NCBI GenBank assembly: GCA_011049455.1
Contig: DSBL01000005.1
Location: 1-58,385, forward strand
DNA length: 58,385 bases
From: Desulfonatronum sp.
Lineage (GTDB): Bacteria; Desulfobacterota; Desulfovibrionia; Desulfovibrionales; Desulfonatronaceae
Reading direction: 5' to 3'
The notes below the pieces were generated by a model. That model searched no databases. It worked only from the letters and a program-made list of their open reading frames with translations, and had not been told where the DNA came from. A program made the translations under genes and the position numbers. Of this stretch, positions 18,388 through 28,119 are shown in pieces (position 1 is the stretch's first letter; each line of letters opens with the position of its first letter).

Positions 18388-18870
18388 CTAGATGCCCGAG
18401 AGCATGTGCTGTTCGCCCTTGCTCAGCAGACGATCCAGGTCCAGCAGGATCAGCAGGCGGTCGGCCAGCTTGCCCACTCCGCTGATGTATTCGGACTCGA
18501 TTCCGGAAATGATGGCCGGCGGCGGTTCCACGGTGTTCGCGGGAATGCGCAACACCTCGGAGACCGAATCCACCACAAAACCGACAATGACCTTGTTGAT
18601 CTCGATGACAATAATCCGGGTGTGCTTGTCGTGCTCCTGGGCTGTCATGCCGAAGCGTTTGCGCAGGTCGATGATCGGGATGACCTTGCCGCGCAGATTG
18701 ATCACGCCCTCCACGAAATCCGGCGCCTTGGGCACCCGGGTGATGCCCATCATCCGGATGATTTCCTGGACCGTGAGGATTTCCACCCCGAATTCCTCTT
18801 CGCCAATGTGAAACGTGACCAATTGCAGCAGGTCGTTTTCGCGGTCCTTCTGGTGGTGTTCACTGGCCAT
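18388..18870 (-). CDS. cheW: Chemotaxis coupling protein CheW
   Basis: A 160-residue CheW, which couples chemoreceptors to the kinase CheA in the polar array. It shows the family's double beta-barrel sequence: [34 protein letters not shown] (the most conserved motif) and [14 protein letters not shown]. The ATG at 18870 has CAGGAG 9 bp upstream; an earlier in-frame ATG at 18915 lacks this. It is transcribed ahead of a chemoreceptor gene in the same direction, and probably feeds that receptor. Confidence 0.95.
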   Translation of the reverse strand: MASEHHQKDRENDLLQLVTFHIGEEEFGVEILTVQEIIRMMGITRVPKAPDFVEGVINLRGKVIPIIDLRKRFGMTAQEHDKHTRIIVIEINKVIVGFVVDSVSEVLRIPANTVEPPPAIISGIESEYISGVGKLADRLLILLDLDRLLSKGEQHMLSGI

Positions 18871-19262
18871 GATGGTCAACTCCTGATGCTGCGATGTTTG
18901 TCGGACTTCAGGCAAAACCCGCAGGAATTCGGTCTGTCCGAGCCTGCAACCATGCGAAACGTTTTTGTGAAGAATATCTCATCGAGCATCCTACGGCAAG
19001 TCTGCCTGCATATTCATGCCGTTTCCAGGGAATCGTCGACTGCCAGGAAAAAAACGACAGTGCCAATTAAAAAAACTGCATGCCGCACAGGATCGGTCCG
19101 GCACTGAAATCCGTGCAAAAGGCTTTCCCGGAGCGGCTCGCCGCAAATACTCCAGGTGTCTTGGGGCCAGCCGCTTTCAGGCAAATCCCGGCAATGGCCC
19201 TCCAGGATTGTGATAATGCCCCTAATGGAGAGTGGACAGAGGAATCTAAGCGAAAAAAGGAC
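18871..19262. other. Intergenic region between divergent cheW and rpsU
   Basis: About 390 bp with no gene I can support. It must hold the cheW promoter (minus strand), for which I found no convincing sigma-70, sigma-28 or sigma-54 match. The plus-strand frame that runs into rpsU from 19080 is an artefact of the open rpsU frame. Confidence 0.5.
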
Positions 19263-19291
19263 TTGTCATCGATATGTTTTTTAAGTAAAAT
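19263..19291 (+). promoter_or_regulatory. Sigma-70-type promoter of the rpsU-rpoD operon
   Basis: TTGTCA (19263-19268) and TAAAAT (19286-19291) with an optimal 17-bp spacer, in an AT-rich stretch 59 bp before the rpsU start codon. The strong match fits a highly expressed ribosomal protein operon. Confidence 0.65.
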
Positions 19292-19349
19292 AATTTTTTT
19301 GATAATCATGCGCGCCACGCCATGGCGCTTGCCGGGAGGTGAACAGAAC

Positions 19350-19553
19350 TTGCCAGGAATTGTCTTGAATGACAACGATCATTTTGATTTTGCATTACGT
19401 AAATTCAAGAAACAAGTGGAAAAGGCCGGCATCCTTTCCGAGTTGAAAAAGAGGCAGCACTACGAAAAGCCCAGCGTCCAGAAGAAGAAGAAAGAGGCCG
19501 CGGCCCGGAAAAGAGCAGTCAAAAAATTCAGGAAGATGAATTTAAACAGATGA
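19350..19553 (+). CDS. rpsU: 30S ribosomal protein S21
   Basis: A 67-residue S21. The family pattern is unmistakable: PGIVLNDND start, [30 protein letters not shown], and a Lys/Arg-rich tail. S21 helps the 30S subunit select mRNA starts. The start is a TTG at 19350, placed by a strong GGAGGTGA about 9 bp upstream and by the expected N-terminus; no ATG or GTG fits. The stop overlaps the next start as ATGA. This is the head of the classic rpsU-dnaG-rpoD macromolecular-synthesis operon, here expanded with yqeY and mutS2. Confidence 0.95.
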   Translation: MPGIVLNDNDHFDFALRKFKKQVEKAGILSELKKRQHYEKPSVQKKKKEAAARKRAVKKFRKMNLNR

Positions 19554-19997
19554 GCCTTGTTCAGCGGATCGAAAGCGATTTCGTCGCCGCCTACAAGAAC
19601 AGAAATGAACTCCTGGTGGCTGTCTTGAGATCTCTCAAGACAGCCATTAAAAATCGCCAAGTGGAACTGAAGCGGTCCCCCGGACGAGGGCGAGGTTCTG
19701 GACTTGGTGCTTAAGCAAATCAAGCAGCGTCAAGAGTCCATCGACATATTCACCACGGCCGGGCGGAACGAGCTGGCCGCGAAAGAGGCCCGGGAGCTTG
19801 AACTGTTGCGGGCCTATCAACCCCAACCCCTGTCTTCCGAGGAACTGGCGGAACTTGTGGATCAAGCCATTGCCGATCAAGGCGCCGCGACCATCAAGGA
19901 CATGGGGCGCGTCATCCAGGCCGTCATGCAATCCCACAAGGGGCGGGTGGACGGAAAAGCCGTCAGCGAACTGGTGCGGACCCGCCTGATTCCCTAA
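19550..19997 (+). pseudogene. yqeY: YqeY/GatB-related protein, reading frame broken by +1 in a C-run
   Basis: The 149-residue-equivalent gene is a YqeY family member, a small protein related to the C-terminal domain of GatB and often found beside rpsU. The first 44 codons ([11 protein letters not shown] to VELKRSP) are in one frame, and the remainder (from DEGEVLDLVLKQIKQRQESI to the end) is in the next. Dropping one C from the run CCCCC at 19677-19681 restores one continuous YqeY sequence. As written, frame one ends in TAA about 20 codons later. It is either a real frameshift, a sequence error in the homopolymer, or a slippage site. The ATG at 19550 overlaps the rpsU stop. The conserved tail (IKDMGRVIQAVMQSHKGRVDGKAVSELVR) is fully intact, which argues for a recent event or error. 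Confidence 0.8.
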
Positions 19998-20018
19998 ACG
20001 CCCGGTTCCATTTTTTCA

Positions 20019-22313
20019 ATGGAATCTCGTACATTTACCCTCCTGGAGTTCCCAAAAGTCATCGAGGCCCTGGCCTCCTGTTGCCGGTCCGAGCCGGGCA
20101 GGCGGGCGGCGTCGGCTTTGTTTCCGGCCAGGGACATCCAGGAGGTGGCGCGTCGTCAGCAACGCCTGCGCCAATCCATGACCTGGGCCGAGGAAAGCCG
20201 TGTCCAGTGCCCCGACTTTCCCGACCTGGACGGGGTTTTTGGTTATCTGGCCTCTCCGGCCCGGATGCTGGACCTGGATGCGGCCTGGGTCCTGGGGCGA
20301 TTCATCACGGCGGCGCGCCATTTGAAGGGGCAGGTGCTGGCCTCGGACAGCGCCCGTTGGCCGCTGATTCGCGCGGAGGCCGAAACCTGCGCCTGGCCGG
20401 AACAGACGGCCGCGGCCCTGAAACGCTGCGTCAGCGACGACGGTCAGCTCAAGGATGAGAGCTCTCCGGAGCTGTGGTCTCTGCGCCAGGACATCCGCCG
20501 GATTCATCAGCAATGCATCAGGCGAGTCAAGGAATTTGTGAAGGATCAGGGCATTGACGGGTATCTCCAGGACGATTTCATGACCATTTCCTCGGACCGC
20601 TATGTTTTGCCGTTGAAAAGCAATTTCAAGGGCAAGGTCGCGGGGATCATTCACGACTACTCCCAGACCGGGGAAACATGCTATATCGAGCCGCTGTTTC
20701 TGGTGGAAATCAACAACGGCCTGCAGGAACGCAGGCAGCAGGAACGGGAGGCCGAGGCCAGGGTCCTGGCCTATCTCGCGGGTCTGGTGCGCCAGGAATC
20801 GGATTCCCTGCAGCAACTCTATGGATGGCTGGTGGACATGGATCTGCTTCTGGCCAAGGCGCGTCTGGGCGTGCTTTTGCAGGCCCAAGCCATTGACGTT
20901 GCCCCGGATGCGGAGCTGCGCCTGAAAAATGCCCGCCACCCGCTTTTGGTGCTAAGCGGGCAGCAGGCCCAGCCCATGGATCTGGAACTCAAGGAAACGC
21001 AGCGGGTGCTGATTATCAGCGGAGGCAATGCCGGCGGCAAGACCGTGGCCCTGAAAACAACAGGGTTGCTGGCCCTGATGGCCCTGGCCGGTCTGCCCGT
21101 GCCCGCGGACGAAGGCAGCACCCTGCCGCTGTGGCACAGCGTGTTCGTGTTCATGGGCGACGAGCAAACCCTGGAGGGGCAGCTGAGCACCTTTTCCGCG
21201 CAGATTCGCCACCTGTCCAAGGTTTGGGAGGACATTGACGAAAAGAGCCTGGTGCTTTTAGACGAGTTCGGCGCGGGCACGGATCCCAGCCAGGGCGCGG
21301 CCTTGGCCCAGGCCGTGGTGGACGGGCTGCTGGAAAAGGGCGCCTGGACCTTGGTGGCCACGCATTTCCCGGCGCTCAAGGCCTACGCTTTGGGCCAGCC
21401 CGGGGTGCGTTCGGCGTCGGTGCTGTTTGATCCCGGAACCAACAAGCCCTTGTACCGTCTGGCGTATGATCAGGTGGGCGCGAGCCAGGCCATGGAAGTG
21501 GCCCGGGAGTATGGCTTGCCAGAGGCTGTTTTGGCCAGGGCCGAGCACTATCTCTTGCTGGATGGAGCGGATTCGCAGCAGTTGATCAGCCGCCTCAACG
21601 AACTTGCCGCAGCCCGGGAGGTGGAATTGGCCGGGGCGCGGGAGCAGGGACGTTTGTTGAGCGAACAAAGGGCCAAATTGGCGGAGGAACATGAGCGCGG
21701 CAAGACCGCCTTGCTGGCGGACCTTAAAAAGCAGTCCCAAGATATCCTGCGCCAGATGCGCGAGGAAAAAATCAGCCGGCGTCAGGCCCTGCGCGAGCTT
21801 GCCCGGACGCGGCACATACTGGAGCAAAGTCGGCACCGGCCCGAACCTGAGGAGCATGCCTCCTGGGAAGCGTATCATCCGGGAGAGCGGGTGGTCTATC
21901 CGGCTTGGGGCAAGTCCGGCACGATCCTGGAGCGGGATGAGCGACGCAAGGCCCTGAAGGTGGATCTGGGCGGGGTGTCCTTGTGGCTGCCCTTCCAGGA
22001 CTTGGCCAGGATTTCCGAGCAGGCGGCCGTTTCCCGTCCGGCGGCCGTGCGCAATATTTCCAGCCGGCCCGTTGAATTGCGCCTGGACCTAAGGGGTCTG
22101 CGCGTGGACGAGGCCCTGGGTCGACTGGCTGCGCATCTGGATCGGGCCATTCTTTCCGGCGTGTCCCAGGTGGATATCATTCACGGCCGGGGGACCGGGG
22201 CGCTGCGCCGGGAGGTGCATCAATTTTTGAAGGACTTCCCCGCAGTGACCTCCTTTGTCGTGGCCAACGAGGATGAAGGCGGAGATGGAGTGACCCAGGC
22301 GAGGATGCGATGA
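20019..22313 (+). CDS. mutS2: MutS2 family ATPase/endonuclease
   Basis: A 764-residue MutS2. In order: core/lever helices, the MutS-type ATPase with Walker A GGNAGGKTV (about residues 336-344), Walker B LVLLDEFGAGTDP, a long charged coiled coil (about 520-620), a KOW-like linker, and a C-terminal Smr domain with DLRGLRVDEAL and HGRGTGALR, the Smr nuclease signature. MutS2 has been linked to suppression of recombination and to rescue of collided ribosomes. The start ATG at 20019 has no clear Shine-Dalgarno sequence, 21 bp after the yqeY stop. It overlaps dnaG by ATGA and sits inside the rpsU-dnaG-rpoD operon. Confidence 0.95.
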   Translation: MESRTFTLLEFPKVIEALASCCRSEPGRRAASALFPARDIQEVARRQQRLRQSMTWAEESRVQCPDFPDLDGVFGYLASPARMLDLDAAWVLGRFITAARHLKGQVLASDSARWPLIRAEAETCAWPEQTAAALKRCVSDDGQLKDESSPELWSLRQDIRRIHQQCIRRVKEFVKDQGIDGYLQDDFMTISSDRYVLPLKSNFKGKVAGIIHDYSQTGETCYIEPLFLVEINNGLQERRQQEREAEARVLAYLAGLVRQESDSLQQLYGWLVDMDLLLAKARLGVLLQAQAIDVAPDAELRLKNARHPLLVLSGQQAQPMDLELKETQRVLIISGGNAGGKTVALKTTGLLALMALAGLPVPADEGSTLPLWHSVFVFMGDEQTLEGQLSTFSAQIRHLSKVWEDIDEKSLVLLDEFGAGTDPSQGAALAQAVVDGLLEKGAWTLVATHFPALKAYALGQPGVRSASVLFDPGTNKPLYRLAYDQVGASQAMEVAREYGLPEAVLARAEHYLLLDGADSQQLISRLNELAAAREVELAGAREQGRLLSEQRAKLAEEHERGKTALLADLKKQSQDILRQMREEKISRRQALRELARTRHILEQSRHRPEPEEHASWEAYHPGERVVYPAWGKSGTILERDERRKALKVDLGGVSLWLPFQDLARISEQAAVSRPAAVRNISSRPVELRLDLRGLRVDEALGRLAAHLDRAILSGVSQVDIIHGRGTGALRREVHQFLKDFPAVTSFVVANEDEGGDGVTQARMR

Positions 22314-24012
22314 ACCCGCAGAGCATCCGCATGATCAAGGACAGGCTTGACTTTGTCGAACTTGTGGGCAGGTACGTGCATTTGCGTCCGGCCGGGGAAC
22401 GATGGGTGGCGCCGTGCCCGTTTCACCACGAGACCAAGCCCTCTTTTCACGTCAATCCCGGGCAGGGTTTTTATTATTGCTTCGGCTGTCAAGCCTCAGG
22501 CGACATCATTGATTTTTACGCCCGGATCAACGGCCTGGATTTCAAGCAGGCCGTGGTGCAATTGGCCAGGGAAACCGGAGTGGAGCTGGACTTCGGGCCC
22601 ATGGACCCCCGGGAAAAAAAGAATCTGGAGGACCGCCAGATTTTTTTGCGGATGTATGCCCAAAGCGCCGAGCATTTTCAGCGAAATCTGGAGTCGAATC
22701 GAGGGGAGAATTCGCGCAGGTATCTGCGAGAGCGGAGGGTGAACGCGGAAATGCTCGCCGAATTCGGCATTGGCTGGAGCCGGCCGGACTGGCACGGGCT
22801 GGAGGGATTTCTGCGCTCCAGGGGATACGCCAAGGAGCAGGCCGTGACCTGCGGCCTCCTGGTGCAAAACGAGCAGGGCCGGATCTATGATCGGTTTCGG
22901 GATCGGATCATGTTTCCGATTCACGACCTGGCCGGAAGGATCGTTGCCTTCGGCGGTCGGGCCATTGACAGCAGTGAACCAAAATATATCAACACTAGTG
23001 AAACGCCGATCTATACCAAGGGTGAGCACCTATACGGGCTGCATCAGGCGCGGCGGGCCGTGGTACGGGACAAGCGCGCCCTGTTGACCGAGGGCTACCT
23101 GGACGTGGTGGCCTTGCATCAGTTCGGTTTTGCCCAGGCCGTGGGCGTATTGGGAACGGCTCTGACCCACAGTCAGGTCAAACGTTTATCCGGATTCTGC
23201 TCCCGGGTGGACCTCGTCTTTGACGGGGACCAGGCCGGGCTCAAGGCTGCGGTGCGCGCCGCGGAAATGTTGCTGGCCCGAGGCGCGCAATGCGCGGTGG
23301 TGACCTTGCCGGAGGGCGAAGACGTGGACAGCCTGCTGCACGGTCAAGGGCCGGACGTATTGCGAACAATGATCAGTCAGGCCCGAGACGGTCTGGATTT
23401 TTGCCTGCAGACCATCCAGGGGTATTCACCCAGAGAGGTTGTCGACTGGGCGGGCCGTTTCCTGGGTGCCGTGGAAACGGAGGCCCTGCGGGCATTTTAT
23501 TTGCCGCGAGTGGCGTCCGGCCTGGGCATGTCCGAGTTGGAACTGCGACGTATCCGCCGGAAACCGGACGCGCCTTCCCCGGAACCATCGCCCGCGGTGA
23601 AAGACCCGGTCCGGACCCTGACCGCCAAGGAACGCCAGCTGCTGGCTTTTGCGGTGTGTTGCCCGCAGTGGCGGGAACAGCTGGCTTGCGGCGGCATTGC
23701 CGGGGTTCTGGAAAACGATTGGGCCAAGGCTTTCTGGGAGAAATTGTCCGGGCTTGGGCAAAACCAGGACCCCTCGGGATTCAGCGCGGAGGAGAAACGT
23801 TTTTTCTTCCAGGTCCTGGCCCATGATTCAGCGTCGACAGGCCGGGAAGACGCAGCGGCCTGGGAGGAAGTGCGGGCCTTTTTGGACAAACATCAATTGC
23901 GGAACAGACAAAAGAAAATGCTGCAGGCCCTTCGTCAGGCCCAGAATCAAGGCGACGAACGGTCGGTGTCCGAGCTTCTTAAAGCCTATCAAGATCTCGC
24001 CAGGGAGGCATG

Positions 24013-24013
<1 letters not shown>
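22310..24013 (+). CDS. dnaG: DNA primase
   Basis: A 567-residue primase that makes RNA primers at the fork. N-terminal CHC2 zinc-binding domain with Cys36, His39, Cys57 and Cys60 ([10 protein letters not shown] and YYCFGC), the catalytic core, and a Toprim domain with [11 protein letters not shown] (metal-binding Glu) and VFDGDQAG (metal-binding Asp), then a helicase-binding C-terminal domain that looks shorter and divergent. The start overlaps the mutS2 stop as ATGA, and its end overlaps the rpoD start region, so the three are translated as a coupled series. Confidence 0.96.
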
Positions 24014-25779
<1,766 letters not shown>

Positions 25780-25782
25780 ACC

Positions 25783-26436
25783 ATGTTTTTCCGTGCTCAA
25801 AGCCTGTTGGTGTGCGTGGTATGCATGCTGTGGGCCGCGTTGCTTCATGCCCAGGAGGCCCGAGTAAGGTGGGTGCCGGACGGCGACACGCTGCATTTGG
25901 CGGACGAACGCAAGGTGCGCCTGATGGGCATTGACGCACCGGAGATGGCCACGGACCGCGACCCGGAGCAATACTACGCCCGGGAGTCCCGGGAGTTTCT
26001 GCAGCGCCTGGTGGAGGGACAGGAGGTTCGTCTGGAAACGGACACCCGGGAACAGGATCGCTACGGTCGGATTTTGGCTTACGTGTATTTGCCTGACGGC
26101 CGGATGGTGAACGAGGTGCTGGTGGAGCAGGGTTTTGCCTTTTTTTATCATCATGCCCATCAGGACAGGATACTACAGAAGAAATTGCTGGAGGCCCAGA
26201 ACCGGGCTATTTTTGCGCGCAAAGGCTTCTGGCCGCGTCTTCTGAGCCTGCCCCAGCCGCCGACCGGCTGGGTTGGCAATCGCCGCAGCAAGCGCTTCCA
26301 CGACCCGGAAAGCTTTCACGCACAGCAGGTCAGCCAGAAAAACCGGGTGCTGTTTTTTTCCCTGGAACAGGCCTTTCGCGAGGGGTATGCTCCGGCCAGG
26401 AACAGTTTTGACTGGCCCGAGGCGGTCAGCAGGTAG
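25783..26436 (+). CDS. Secreted thermonuclease-like (SNase) protein with Cys-less Ada-type C-terminal domain
   Basis: A 217-residue exported protein. A signal peptide (about residues 1-23, ending ALLHAQ) is followed by a staphylococcal-nuclease-like OB fold: DGDTLHL, VRLMGIDAPE (catalytic Arg46 and Asp51), and DRYGRILAYV. The last 50 residues (from WVGNRRSKRFHDPES) match the layout of the Ada-type metal-binding domain that often closes such proteins, but the four expected Cys positions are replaced (ESFHA for C-x-x-A and PARNS for P-C-K-x-C), so it should not bind zinc the usual way. It begins 3 bp after rpoD, and ends convergent with apbE, 29 bp away. Confidence 0.85.
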   Translation: MFFRAQSLLVCVVCMLWAALLHAQEARVRWVPDGDTLHLADERKVRLMGIDAPEMATDRDPEQYYARESREFLQRLVEGQEVRLETDTREQDRYGRILAYVYLPDGRMVNEVLVEQGFAFFYHHAHQDRILQKKLLEAQNRAIFARKGFWPRLLSLPQPPTGWVGNRRSKRFHDPESFHAQQVSQKNRVLFFSLEQAFREGYAPARNSFDWPEAVSR

Positions 26437-26465
26437 TGCTCAAAAAAGGCTTACAGGATATCCGC

Positions 26466-27551
26466 TCAAGGTGTTTCCAGGCCCGCGGCAACCGCGAAAC
26501 CCGAACTCATTTGCGACACAAACGTTCCATCTGTGTTTCTGAGCAGAAACAGGGCCTCCACTTCGGGCAGCTCCTCCACCAGCTCCATTCCCTGCGGCAT
26601 CCCCAGAACCATCAGGCCGGTGGCCAAGGCGTCGGCAAAAGCAGCTGTCTGGGCGGTGACCGTAACGCTGGCGACGTTGTTTTGCGTCGGCTGTCCGGTG
26701 CGCGGGTCGAGAACATGGCTGTAGGTGTGCCCGGCATGGATGAAAAATTTGCGGTAGTCCCCGCTGGTGACCACGGCCGTGTCCCGGGGGTGAAGGACCA
26801 TAAGCACATCGTCCCAGGCCGCGTCCGGAGCCGGCCGGTTCAGACCTACCCTCCATGCCTGGCCGTCCCTGTTGTTTCCGGAAGCCAAGAGGTCTCCGCC
26901 GATGTCCACCAGGAAATTGTCAATGCCTTTGAGGCGCAGCAACTCTGCAAGCTGGTCGACGGCATAGCCCTTGGCCACGGCTCCGAAGTCCAGTTGGACG
27001 CGGAGGTCTGTTTTGCGCAGCTGCTCAGAGCTCGAGAAATCGATGCGGTCCAGACCGACTGCCTGTAAAATTTGCTGGACATCTTTCAAATCCGGCGGCT
27101 GCCACGGCCGGGAATAATCGCGTACAGGGCCGAAGCCCCAAAGGTCCAACAACGGCTTGACCGTGGGGTCAAAAGCGCCTCTGGTCAGTTCATGGACGTG
27201 GATCGAGGCGCCAAGGACATTTTGAAAGTCCCGGGAGACGGTAAAGGGCAGGCCGGTTTCAGTGAGGGCGTTGAAGCGCGAGAGTTCGCTGTCAGGGAGG
27301 TACACGGACAAAAGGGCATTGATTTCCTCAAGCCGGCGATCAATGTCCGCCTTGAGCTTGGAGCAAGCACCCGCCGGCGCCCCTGTTGCGCGGACAACGA
27401 AGACCGTGCCCATGGTCGTGCCCTGGACCAGGAAGTCCTCGTTTTGACGGCATCCCTGTAATCCCGGCAGCAGCAAGACCGCCAGCAGGATTGCTGCGGG
27501 ACAGAGGCGGCGCGGCGGACTGCCCCGCAGCTCGGGATGAAGAAAGCGCAT
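26466..27551 (-). CDS. apbE: FAD:protein FMN transferase (ApbE family lipoprotein)
   Basis: A 361-residue ApbE, which attaches FMN to Thr in NqrB/RnfD-type subunits on the periplasmic side. An N-terminal lipoprotein signal (hydrophobic core then LPGLQGC lipobox) is followed by the family motifs TTMGTVF, a DFGAVAKGYAVD core, DIGGDLLASG and TDALATGLMV-like C-terminal residues. Located 17 bp after an upstream hypothetical membrane gene in the same direction, with which it is likely co-transcribed. No Rnf genes are in the window, though the enzyme's targets (Rnf or Nqr) are common in sulfate reducers. Confidence 0.92.
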   Translation of the reverse strand: MRFLHPELRGSPPRRLCPAAILLAVLLLPGLQGCRQNEDFLVQGTTMGTVFVVRATGAPAGACSKLKADIDRRLEEINALLSVYLPDSELSRFNALTETGLPFTVSRDFQNVLGASIHVHELTRGAFDPTVKPLLDLWGFGPVRDYSRPWQPPDLKDVQQILQAVGLDRIDFSSSEQLRKTDLRVQLDFGAVAKGYAVDQLAELLRLKGIDNFLVDIGGDLLASGNNRDGQAWRVGLNRPAPDAAWDDVLMVLHPRDTAVVTSGDYRKFFIHAGHTYSHVLDPRTGQPTQNNVASVTVTAQTAAFADALATGLMVLGMPQGMELVEELPEVEALFLLRNTDGTFVSQMSSGFAVAAGLETP

Positions 27552-27568
27552 GATCAGGGCACCTTTGC

Positions 27569-28060
27569 TCAGTTCATATACCAGCCCAGCACCCGCCAGG
27601 AAATTCGCCCATCCGGCCCCACGTCATATTCCAGCCAGAGGTTTCCCCGGACGTGGCCGTCCTCGAATCCGGCCAGAACCCAGCGGTCCGTAAGCACATA
27701 AGACTCGCCGGGAATGATGTGCATGGTTCCGCCGAAAAAGGCATCCGCCGGGATCAAATCCGCACGCGAAGCCAGGTCCTGCAACAGATCAAAGACCGGG
27801 TTGCGAAGACCCCTGGCCTGTAGCCGGCGCAATTCGAAGTCGCTCAGGCTGGGCTGGACCCGACGCTGGCTCTGCAGCAACGGAGCCATGTTGGCCACAT
27901 CCAGCTGCTCCCGCAAATTGGCGTTATCCGCCTCGCAGGTCTCCAAGACGTTGTGGGTCCGGCCCAGTTTGAGGGCCAGGACCAGGCAGACAATGGCCAG
28001 GGCCGCGGCGGTGGGCCAGGCCGGATTGCTTTTCAAGTGCGATAACAGTGTCTTCATCAT
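27569..28060 (-). CDS. Conserved-looking membrane-anchored protein of unknown function
   Basis: A 163-residue protein with an N-terminal single membrane span (about residues 16-32), a short coiled-coil-like linker (ETCEADNANLREQLDV), and a C-terminal globular part with many aromatic and Gly residues (WVLAGFEDGHVRGNLWLEYDV). It should face the periplasm. I recognise no family. Two ATG codons stand in a row at its start (28060, 28057). It precedes apbE by 17 bp; 59 bp separate it from the GH57 gene upstream. The context suggests an accessory to ApbE flavinylation or to the cell envelope, but this is weak. Confidence 0.6.
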   Translation of the reverse strand: MMKTLLSHLKSNPAWPTAAALAIVCLVLALKLGRTHNVLETCEADNANLREQLDVANMAPLLQSQRRVQPSLSDFELRRLQARGLRNPVFDLLQDLASRADLIPADAFFGGTMHIIPGESYVLTDRWVLAGFEDGHVRGNLWLEYDVGPDGRISWRVLGWYMN

Positions 28061-28119
28061 TGTGGATTGCTGGCAGGCAATTTCAGGGGATCATTCACCC
28101 TTGAGCATTTGTTGACTGT

